The position numbers and the translations under genes are program-made. This document shows, piece after piece, positions 33,523 to 41,703 of a DNA stretch of 64,000 nucleotides. The notes below the pieces were generated by a model that was not told the origin of the DNA, made no database searches, and was given only the letters and a program-made list of their open reading frames with translations. Within the stretch, counting starts at the first letter, position 1, and the number at the start of each line of letters is the position of its first letter. The DNA comes from Fragum whitleyi (taxonomy: Eukaryota > Mollusca > Bivalvia > Cardiida > Cardiidae): the NCBI GenBank assembly GCA_948146395.1, contig OX411554.1, positions 42,545,869-42,609,868 of the forward strand, read 5' to 3'.

Positions 33523-35972
33523 GCAATACAGGAGTCCCCCACCGGATAACAAAAAATCCTTTCTTATAATATATCTCCTACTAACTAGATCTATAACTGT
33601 ATACAAAATTTGAAGTTGCTAGCACATTAGGTTTTAACAAAATGTCCCAAACAAAAATATAAGAGTAAAAAAAACATTGGCAAAAACTCCAAAAGTGGGC
33701 GGAGAAGAATGATTCTTGTACATGCCACTTGTCCTCAATGAGATCTATAAGTGTACCAAGTTCAAAGTTGCTAGCACTGATGGCTCAGGAGATATGGTCC
33801 GGACAAAAATGTCAGGATAAAAAACAATAACTAAACTTGAGTCGCTCCACAGGCTTGAAATTCTTGAAATAGCAAATCTAAGGTTTGTCTAGATTTTAAG
33901 ATATTTTGGGTTCTACTGATGTTGAAATGAATTTCAAAGTTTCCATTATATAACATATATAATGACCTCTGCCCATAAAAGACATATTTTTCATCCAATG
34001 ACATTAATTTTTCACTGCATGATAAAGGTTCACTCAAGGATCATTCCAGTGAAATTTGGCTGATATCCATCAATTACATTCTGAGAAATTGATTTTCAAA
34101 GTCTCCACTATATAACATATAGAGAAATGACCTCCGCGAATAAAATACATATTTTTCATCTGATCACAATAACTTTTGGTAGACTCATAAAGGGTCACCC
34201 AAGGATCATTCATGTAAAATATAATTGGTATCCATCAATTAGAATCTGAGAAAACTCACTTTTTACCATATTTGGAAATTAGCCACGCCCATTAAATCCA
34301 TGTTTTTCATTGGATCAAAATTTCTTGAACAACTTTGAAAGAGGGTCACTTAAGGATCATTTTTGTGAAGTTTGGTTGAAATTCATCCAGTAGTTTCTGA
34401 GGAGAAGATTTTTAAAGAAAAAGTTTACGACCGGACGCACGGACGGACGGACGGACGACCAGACGACGGACACAACGCCATGACAATAGCCCCAGTGGCT
34501 TTCAGCCAGTGGAGCTAAAAAGTGGATGTGGCAGAGTAACAGTTCTTGTGCATTACACTTCTTCTCAATGAGATCTACCAGTGTACAAAGTTTGAAGTTG
34601 CTAGGGCTTATGGTTTAGGAGATAAGTACGGGACAAAAATGTAAGGGTAGAAACAAAAAAGGGCAATAACTCAAAAAGTGGACATGGCAGAGTGACAGTT
34701 CTTGTACATGACACTTGTCCTCAATGAAGTTTCTAGCACTTATGGTTTAGAAGATTATGTTCTGGACAAAAATGTAAAGGTAAAAATGACAAAGGGCAAT
34801 AACTCAAAAAGTGGGTGTGGCAGAGTAACTGTTCTTGTACATGACCATTGTCCTCAATGAGATCTATACATGTACAAAGTTAAAGTTACTAGCACTTATA
34901 GTTTAGGAGATATGATCCGGACAAGAATGTAAGACTAAAAACAACAAAGGGCAATAACTCAAAAAGTGGACATGGCAGAGTAACAGTTCTTAAACATGAC
35001 ACTTGTCCTAGATAAGATCTATCAGTGTACAAAGTTTGAAGTTGCTAGCACTTATGGTTTAGGAGATATGATCCAGACAAGGATGTAAGGCTAAAAACAA
35101 CAAAGGGCAATAAGTCAAAAAGTGGATGTGGCAGACTTATGCATCTTGAACATGACACTTCTCCTTAATGAGATCTATAAGTGTACAAAGTTTGAAGTTG
35201 CTAGCACACATACTTTAGGAGATATGTTCCGGACAAGAATGTATGGGTAAAAACAACAAAGGGCAATAACTCAAAAAGTGGGCGTGGCAGAGTAACAGTT
35301 CTTGAACATGACACTTCTCCTCAATGAGATCTATAAGTGTACCAAGTTTGAAGTTGCTAGCACATATGGCTTAGAAGATATAGCCCAGACAAGAATGTAA
35401 GGGTAAAAACAACAAAGGGCAATAACTCAAAAAGTGGGCGTGGCAGAGTAACGGTACTTAAACATGACACTTCTCCTAAATGAGATCTATAAGTGTACCA
35501 AGTTTGAAGTTGCTAGCACACATAGTTTAGGAGATATGTTCCGGACAAGAATGTAAGGGTAAAAACAACAAAGGGCAATAACTCAAAAAGTGGACGTGGC
35601 AGAGTAAGGGTTCTTAAACATGACACTTCTCCTCAATGAGATCTATAAGTGTACCAAGTTTGAAGTTGCTAGCACATATGGTTTAGAAGATATAGCCCGG
35701 ACAAGAATGTAAGGGTAAAAACAACAAAGGGCAATAACTCAAAAAGTGGGCGTGGCAGAGTAAGGGTTCTTAAACATGACACTTCTCCTCAATGAGATCT
35801 ATAAGTGTACCAAGTTTGAAGTTGCTAGCACATATGGTTTAGAAGATATAGCCTGGACAAAAGCGTGACAGACAGACGGACGGACAGACGGACGGACGGA
35901 CAGACAGACGGACGGACAGACGGAATTGAGCAAACCTATAGTCCTCCAACCGGTAACTGGTGGGGGACTAAC
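33523..35972 (+). mobile_element. Pearl/Helentron-like element, family D (contains a nested family-G element)
   Basis: 5' end aatacaggagtcccccaccggataacaaa. Tandem 156-bp units (gggcaat at 34794, 34949, 35105, 35261, 35417, 35573 and 35729; 156 bp apart, the first step 155) each have 'agtggg(c/t)gtggcagagtaac' and 'aagtttgaagttgctagcac'. A CAGACGGACGG microsatellite lies at 35870-35923. The 3' hairpin cctccaaccggtaactggtgggggact complements the 5' arm. The core resembles family C (gggcaataactc). It was split at 33833-34517 by a younger element. Confidence 0.75.
33833..34518 (+). mobile_element. Pearl/Helentron-like element, family G/B hybrid ends, nested in family D
   Basis: It interrupts the D unit exactly at 'caataact|..|aaaagtgg', where sibling units read caataactcaaaaagtgg. 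It has the 5' arm gtcgctccacaggctt, two or three ~170-bp units, cggacgcacggacggacggacgg (34434-34456) and the 3' hairpin cagtggctttcagccagtggagctaaa. No target-site duplication is visible. Confidence 0.7.
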
Positions 35973-36270
35973 AAGAGGGTATAATGACCCTAGCTGGATC
36001 ATCTGATATTTTTGTTTAATCAAGGGCAGAAAATTCTTGAACATGAGGGAATTAAGATCTCATAATTATGTCTTGCAAAACTTTAACATGTAATAAATGT
36101 TTGAATAAAATTTCTAAGCTTTTGAAGGAAAACTTAAGGAGGAGTTAGCGACACAAAATTAATAGTATAAAATTTCCAGACAGTTGGACAGACAGACCGA
36201 CAGAAGGACAGACAGATAGGCTGATTCTAGTTTACCTCCTGAAACATTAGTTTTACGGGGGTATAATAAT
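35972..36270 (+). mobile_element. Pearl/Helentron-like element, family F, short
   Basis: It starts immediately at the end of D: ...gggggactaac|aagagggtataatgaccc (5' hairpin gggtataatgaccc). It has a 'cagacagaccgacagaaggacagacag' microsatellite at 36190-36216 and ends 'acgggggtataata'. No tandem core is present. Confidence 0.6.
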
Positions 36271-36445
36271 GAAAGTATCTCTAAGGCTCCTTTTTCCATG
36301 CCATAAGTAAGAGTGTCTCACACTTTACAACAACAATCCTAATTCTAACTTATTTGGCAAATAGAGGAAAAGCTAATTGTTATTCACTTTGAGAAGGGGG
36401 GGGGGGGGGTGCCATAGAAGGTGATCAGCTATTTTGTAGAATCCT

Positions 36446-36780
36446 CATGAAAAGATTATTTGTTGATTTCATTGAGGTATGAGACTAAAATCTAAATCAC
36501 ACTGTATGAATATGTGAAGTGGATTCATACATGAGTGTGATTAGATTTTTAGTTTCATACCTCCATGAAATCTTTAAATAATCTCTTCATATCTTATAAT
36601 TTAATATCTTGAAGAAAATTGTAAAGATTTGTCAGTTAATTAACAGATTTCTTATGGCACTTCTTTCCAATGAAGCTAACAAAAAAGCTGCATTATCAAA
36701 GTTGTTTTTATTGAGTAATGAAACCATTTTTCAGCAAATCAGATTGCACAAATCTTGGAGAAACACAAGAATTAAATCAT
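36446..36780. mobile_element. Long-arm foldback element FB1, copy with intact inner palindrome
   Basis: The inner palindrome of about 145 bp (36446-36590): atgaaaagattatttgttgatttcattgaggtatgagactaaaatc pairs with gatttttagtttcatacctccatgaaatctttaaataatctcttcat. The right arm (to about 36780) reads, in reverse complement, like the left arms at 20270, 24215 and 49150. Confidence 0.65.
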
Positions 36781-36881
36781 TATTTGATGAAAATCATAAA
36801 AATCATTTGCAGATGATATGTTGGGTGCTGGCCTACTATTAAAATATGGGCTATTATGATAATAAATACGACACTACTTAC

Positions 36882-37058
36882 TGATACATTCTGTCTTTGG
36901 TGCAGACCAAGTACCATTAAACAAGCAGACAATACAGCTATCTTCTGATACAGGCACATAGCCGCTATCACAAACCAGAGTCCCTATAGACCCAACTGTG
37001 GTCCCATGGTTAGCTACATATCCTCCATTTTGTACATAGGGTAAGGAACCGCCACAGT
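36882..37058 (-). CDS. Sushi exon S4, type A
   Basis: This 177-bp exon encodes one CCP domain: C-G-G-S-L-P-Y-V-Q-N-G-G-Y-V-A-N-H-G-T-T-V-G-S, T-L-V-C-D-S-G-Y-V-P, D-S-C-I-V-C-L-F-N-G-T-W-S-A-P-K-T-E-C-I. The acceptor is attcaaaacag|ACTGTGG (37058/37059) and the donor ATCA|gtaagt (36882/36881). It is the closest relative of S8. A damaged copy of its 5' half lies just upstream (37125-37213). Confidence 0.87.
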
Positions 37059-37124
37059 CTGTTTTGAATAAAGCTTAGATAATTATTAAACGTACAAGAC
37101 AATCTTTGATTGACTTAGAAATAA

Positions 37125-37213
37125 TCGCCATTATCACAAGCCAGAGTCTCAATAGATCCAACAGTGGCTACATATCCTCCATTTTGTAACATAGAGTAAG
37201 GAACTGCCACAGT
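37125..37213 (-). pseudogene. Decaying duplicate of the 5' half of exon S4
   Basis: On the minus strand, an acceptor-like atttaaatag is followed by ACTGTGGCAGTTCCTTAC and further sequence nearly identical to S4. A one-base insertion (TGTTACAAAATGG against TGTACAAAATGG) breaks the frame, and the block encoding N-H-G-T-T is deleted. Similarity stops after GATAATGGCG, followed by a stop codon. It lies only 67 bp before the S4 acceptor. Confidence 0.75.
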
Positions 37214-37266
37214 CTATTTAATATTATAGTCAAAATATCATAATTAAATAAATACAATATAAAGGT

Positions 37267-37320
37267 TGAAACAAGATGTGTTTGTAAATTACAAATGCCA
37301 CACAAACAGCATGATATCAC
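37267..37320 (+). mobile_element. Family-E 5' end fragment
   Basis: acaagatgtgtttgtaaattacaaatgcc matches the 5' end of the intact E element (40189). The remainder is missing. A similar stub is at 31648-31710. Confidence 0.45.
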
Positions 37321-37433
37321 TTGTCTGATAAACCTAGTCTTTATCAGTCATTTAATTTTAGAAACCTTATTTATACCAGTCAGTATTTTTTAGATTGGGA
37401 AATACACAAGGGGCTTGCACTATTTGGCATCCT

Positions 37434-37659
37434 TTAAACCCTTTCCCAAATGGCACAATTTCAGGGTTGCCCTAATTGAAAGGTGTAGCAGAGGACAGAA
37501 ATGATGTCAGTGGAACAATAATTTGTTAACACTATAGCCCAGGAAATATTAAGGCAAAAGAAGAAAATGCTGATTATCAGCATTTTATTCTTTCCCTTCA
37601 ATGTTTTCTGACCTTGTCTCCCTTTAGAGACAGCCCAGTCTTGTTTGGGAAAGGGTTAA
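37434..37659 (+). mobile_element. piggyBac-like MITE, family P2, copy 2
   Basis: TTAA-ACCCTTTCCCAAA ... TTTGGGAAAGGG-TTAA, with central aatgctgattatcagcatt. It is better preserved than copy 1 at 31261-31491. Confidence 0.75.
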
Positions 37660-37699
37660 TATAATCTGATGATATTTTGTAGATGAAAACAGAAAATCT

Positions 37700-38009
37700 G
37701 ATGTCATATTCAATTGATTGATTGATTGATTGAATGGAGTTTAACGCCGCTTTCATCATTATTTCAGTTATATCGCTGCGGCTGGAGCACCTAACAATGG
37801 ATTCCTGGAATTTCTCTCACCAGTACAACCATCACATTCTTTCCTAGCCTCGTGCTGCTATCTCACATAGGTCTACGATTATCAACCCATTGGTGAGAGA
37901 CAAATAGTCGGAAAGAATGAGTGCCGCCGTCAGGAATTGAACCCGGGACCTCTAGATTGATAGTCCGATGCGCTACCAACACTGCTATGAGGGCAGATGT
38001 CATATTCAA
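37700..38009 (-). mobile_element. tRNA-derived SINE (main family), full length, 14-bp target-site duplication
   Basis: gatgtcatattcaa at 37700-37713 and 37996-38009 flank the SINE. The tail (ttgattgattgattgattgaatggagtttaacgccgc) is on the left, and the tRNA-like head (gaattgaacccgggacctctagattgatagtccgatgcgctaccaac) is on the right. The paralogous intron segment at about 31530 (cagatgtcatattaaaacag) shows the uninterrupted site. Confidence 0.9.
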
Positions 38010-38084
38010 ACAGATATAAATGGATAGTACAGATTACTGATAAGCATTTTCAACATTTAAATATTGTTAGACTTTATAGTGAAG

Positions 38085-38915
38085 ATTAATGATAAATAAA
38101 ATGATAATGTATTTTCTTTTATTTTAAATTCATCAGGTTTGGCTGGGAGGATTACTCAATAAATCCTTGACATATAAAATTCATCAAACTTCCTCTGATA
38201 TGGCTTTACCAATCAGGGGCAGTAACTCTAAATTTAATAGTCCAACCAGGTAACCCCGATGACCCTTACAGAAAAATGAAGATTGCTGCAAATTTGCAGC
38301 AAATTTGTCACAAACAAAACACATTTTTTATTAATTAGATCATGCACTTAGCAGGAAGTTTGAAAGAAGATGAAGTTTGAAAAAAAATCTTTCAGTTTCA
38401 TTCCAACTGTAAACAGCAATTTTGAGAAATTATTCCCTCTTCCCATGATGATCAAAGTATTTCCAGCTGTAGGCCTACTCAAGGCTTTAGTAGACAGTAT
38501 AGACTAAGATGAGCCTGAATATATGTGCATTCTGATGTAAGCATACACTGTATATAAGTGTGAAAATACTGGATGATGAAATACCAAGAATTTTTTCTTA
38601 TATGATCCAGTCACTTCATTATTACTAAAATAGTGTTTACAGCAGCCCAATACTCTATTCAATATATCATTTTCATTATTTCATTATAATGATTAAAGAT
38701 ATATGAATTTTTATGCACAAGCTCAAATCATATAGGTACAGTATAAAGTGAATATTTAAAAAAGAGATCAGATCATTCAGCAGAGGTCACCCAGAGGTTC
38801 AACACAGAAAAGATCATTATATGGTTAAGGAATATTCATTCTAGATTATGAAAATAATGTAAACCGGAAAAGTTTTGATTCTGGCCAGCCTACCCAGATA
38901 GTGTAGTCTGTCCCC
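38085..38915. other. Intronic DNA, nothing recognised
   Basis: A+T-rich, no exon-like segment. A short 'gcaaatttgcagcaaatttgtcacaaac' at 38288-38316 resembles the TTTGC-phased repeat further right. Confidence 0.4.
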
Positions 38916-38917
38916 AA

Positions 38918-39640
38918 ATTTGCTGCAAACAGTTGCTGCAAACTGTTTTAGACAACTGTGTGTAGCAAATTTGCCACAAACTGTTCTTGCAAACAGTTTG
39001 CAGAAAGTTTGCGGCAGATAAGAAGCCATATAAGTTTACTATTATAAAAAAACATCATCTTAACCATCTTCCTCTTTGGTCCAGTGTTTGAGTATAGCAG
39101 TTAAAAAGGTATGGTTTATCAATTTCTACTTAGGGTAATAGTTAGTGATCTAAGATATAGTTGAAGGTCAGCATAGGTCTACTATGACAAGGAATCTGGA
39201 ATTATGAAGTTCAAGAAAGAAATCTCACATTTACATATCAATAAAATGTTTTTTGACCCCTTTAACTAGAAAACCCCAGTTCAAGTCCTGCAGACTCCAC
39301 ATTTTTTTTTCTTGACTAAAAACCTTCAGAAACCAAACATTTATGAACCATGGATTACAAATGTAACTTATAAGAAATGGGAAAAATACCTTATTTAAAG
39401 TGAGAGAGTTGTTGAAAAGATTATTTGCGGGATGTTTGTGGCAAGGTTGCAGAGAGTTACCAGGTGTTTGCAGGATATTTGCAGCCAGGTGGCAGAGAGT
39501 TTGCGGGATGTTTGCGAGAACAGTTTGCTGCAAACTTGCAGCAAACTGTTTGCGAGAAAGCTCATTTGCATATGAAAAACGAATTTGCCGCAAACAGTTG
39601 CCGCGAATTTATTTGCAGCAAATGTTTGCAAGAGCCAATC
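38918..39640. repeat. Inverted 11-bp-phased TTTGC element
   Basis: Right part (39400-39640): TTTGC or close variants at 39424, 39435, 39446, 39457, 39467, 39478, 39500, 39511 and 39524, about every 11 bp, continuing into a palindromic stretch of tttgc/gcaaa. Left part (38918-39020): dense gcaaa/ttgc motifs such as aaatttgctgcaaacagttgctgcaaactg. A ~380-bp spacer separates them. It has the same design as the CGT element at 1-1415, but a different motif. Overlapping open frames on both strands are side effects of the palindromes. Confidence 0.5.
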
Positions 39641-39966
39641 TATTTTGGTAAGGGGATATGAGCATCTCCTCTTTGTAGTGAAGCTTTACGCAAAGTTTCC
39701 TTTGAAATCCAATGAAGCTATTTCCAAGAAAAAGGGCAGTTTCTACAAAGTTTCATTGAAATCCTGACTATGGTTTCAAAAATAGTGCAAAAACAAAACT
39801 TTGATGGATGGAAAGACAGATGGAATGATAGAAGGAAGGAAGACGCAAAAACAATATCCTCCCTGATGATTTCATCCACGGGGATAAAAATTTACACATG
39901 CATGGACGCATTCACAGACCCACCCACACATGACAGAGAGCCCACCTTTGGCCCGTGGAGCTAACA
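39641..39966 (+). mobile_element. Pearl-like element fragment with family-B-like 3' end
   Basis: Units with 'caaagtttcattgaaatcc', then 'gatggatggaaagacagatggaatgatagaagg' and the 3' sequence cccacctttggcccgtggagctaacaaa. No 5' end is present. Confidence 0.45.
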
Positions 39967-40188
39967 AAACACACCCATCACACTGCAGCTGGATGAAATA
40001 CAGCAAAAGACTATAACTAAATAAATAAAATAGGTAGAATTATGGTTTGTCTACACTTAATTCCATAATCAAGAGAGGAAATTATCATAAAAGCTCCAAT
40101 AGAACCCTGGGGTTCAATTAGAAACATTGTTTTTCAATTAGAAAGGGACGAGCTTTAACCCTTGTCATGTTGAATAAATTTTGGCTAA

Positions 40189-40524
40189 ACAAGATGTGTT
40201 TGTGAAACACTAATGCCCCCGTAACGGCATTTTTTTTCAAAGTTTGACCTTGACAGATGACCTTGACCTTGTCACATGACCTTGACTTTAGTACCAGTGG
40301 ATGTGAGTCATTGAGATCTTTCCTCATGCCAAATATTAGCTTTGTATCTTGAAAAGGCTTGAAGATATTGGCAAGGTTAAGTTTTCGGGTTAAGTTTTCG
40401 GACATATGGACGGACAGACAGATGGACGGACAGACAGACGGACAGACAGACGGACGGACAGACAGACAGACAGAGGGACATGAGTAAAACAATATGCCCC
40501 CGATCTCTCAATACGGGGGCATAA
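40189..40524 (+). mobile_element. Pearl/Helentron-like element, family E, intact copy
   Basis: acaagat, 5' hairpin gtgtttgtgaaacac, arm atgcccccgtaa, a short unique body (gaccttgacagatgaccttgacc ...), a long GGACAGACGGACAG microsatellite (40411-40478), and the 3' hairpin tgcccccgatctctcaatacgggggca, ending ataaaa. It has no tandem core. The insertion point in MITE P3 shows no target duplication beyond an ambiguous run of A. Confidence 0.8.
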
Positions 40525-40596
40525 AAATTCATCAAAATCAAAAGGCAGAAAGCACTAAAAGTACCAACTGTATGCCAATTTTTATTTGAATAACTA

Positions 40597-41286
40597 CTGT
40601 AAATGGGGTAAATTTGGCGCAGGTTTTATTTTGGCTATATTGGCGGTCAAGCTAAGATGCGCCAAAATTAAATCCACCACCAATATTTGGCATTATAAAA
40701 TGAATATTTCTTCCCTTTAAGGTAAATGTAATCTTGCACGATGTTCATTTTAATCAATATTATTTAACTTTATATCAAAGTTTGCAGACCATACTTTTTG
40801 ACAATGTTTACTTTCGTAAATGTCTAATAAAAACAAATTTTAAAATGAATATTTCTTCCCTTTAAGGTAAATGTAATCTTGCACGATGTTCATTTTAATC
40901 AATATTATTTAACTTTATATCAAAGTTTGCAGACCATACTTTTTGACAACATTTACTTTCGTAAATGTCTAATAAAAACAAATTTTAAGTTTCCTGATTC
41001 AAGTAAGTTGATATATTGTATGACAATCAAAGAGAAAATGTGTGAACAACTGATACACGAATTATTACTCTTACGAAAGGTGTGAAAACGAATTGATGTT
41101 TATTTTATAGAAAGCTGATACTCCAGAAATTTGCCTTTTTATACTTTTGTCATTTAGAAAATGAAAAATAGACAAAACGTTTTATTTTGGCGGTACATGT
41201 AAGATGGGCCAAAATAAATCACCGCCAATAAATCGAACCCGAAAAACCGCCAAATGTGGACACCGCCAATATAAAGCCGCTTACAG
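40597..41286. mobile_element. MITE with CTGTAA termini and TA target duplication
   Basis: TA-ctgtaaatggggtaaatttggcgc ... ccgccaatataaagccgcttacag-TA. The termini are imperfect inverted repeats extending over the TTGGCGG blocks (40630-40690 and 41180-41275). Inside is a 145-bp tandem duplication (40697-40841 and 40842-40987). TA duplication suggests a Tc1/mariner-type mobiliser; no transposase is present. Confidence 0.75.
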
Positions 41287-41397
41287 TAAATCTTTTGACA
41301 ATTCTGGTTTGAAAGTGAGAAACAGGTGGTGTAGACGAACATCAGACTGCATCTGTGTGCATGCTGATGTTTGTCTATAGCTCCTGCCAAAGCATAG

Positions 41398-41442
41398 AAG
41401 TATAGGCAGTTACAGCTTTTTTGCACTGAGCCATTGATAACT
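41398..41442. mobile_element. Foldback element FB2, half copy
   Basis: tataggcagttacagcttttttgcactgagccattgata is one arm of the FB2 palindrome. It replaces the right end of MITE P3. Confidence 0.5.
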
Positions 41443-41456
41443 GTTAAGACAATGAA

Positions 41457-41703
41457 ACAAGAGGACCATGATGGTTCTTGATCACTCACCTGAGTCTCTT
41501 TGACCACTGGGACATCACATCAAATAAATAGGCAGATGTCAACAAGGAGATAATTTCTAAATAAGATCAATACCATGGAATGTTTCCAGTAAAGAGTAAA
41601 AAGGATATGGCTGGGCACAGCCTTTCAATGAACATATGGGCATGAAAACAAGTTTTTAAAATGTCCTCCTTTGTGTCTATGTAAAGTAGGGTGGGTACAT
41701 TAA
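41457..41703 (+). mobile_element. Family-A 5' fragment directly before A2
   Basis: acaagaggaccatgatggttcttgatcactcacctgag is a family-A 5' end (hairpin ggaccatgatggttc). About 200 bp of unrelated sequence follows, without a 3' hairpin, and then A2 starts. Confidence 0.5.

Larger units (their letters stand above)
40155..41398 (+). mobile_element. piggyBac-like MITE, family P3, interrupted by two younger elements
   Basis: Starts TTAA-CCCTTGTCATGTTGAA. Aligned by eye with the uninterrupted copy at 50735-50981, its sequence is broken after 'ttttggctaa' by element E (40189-40524) and after 'tttgaataacta' by a TA-flanked MITE (40597-41286). It then continues with 'aatcttttgacaattctggtttgaaagtgag' to 'ctcctgccaaagca', where a half FB2 begins and the right terminus is lost. 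Confidence 0.8.

Noticed and set aside
37925..37990. tRNA-like sequence with A and B boxes
   Set aside because: It is the head of a SINE with target-site duplication, has mismatches in the stems and lacks a proper acceptor stem, so it is not a working tRNA gene. The same holds for 7993-8050, 17780-17849, 28170-28240, 51270-51320 and 3825-3880.
39395..39661. Five overlapping open frames on both strands
   Set aside because: They result from the palindromic, 11-bp-phased TTTGC motifs, which avoid stop codons by composition. No domain is seen.
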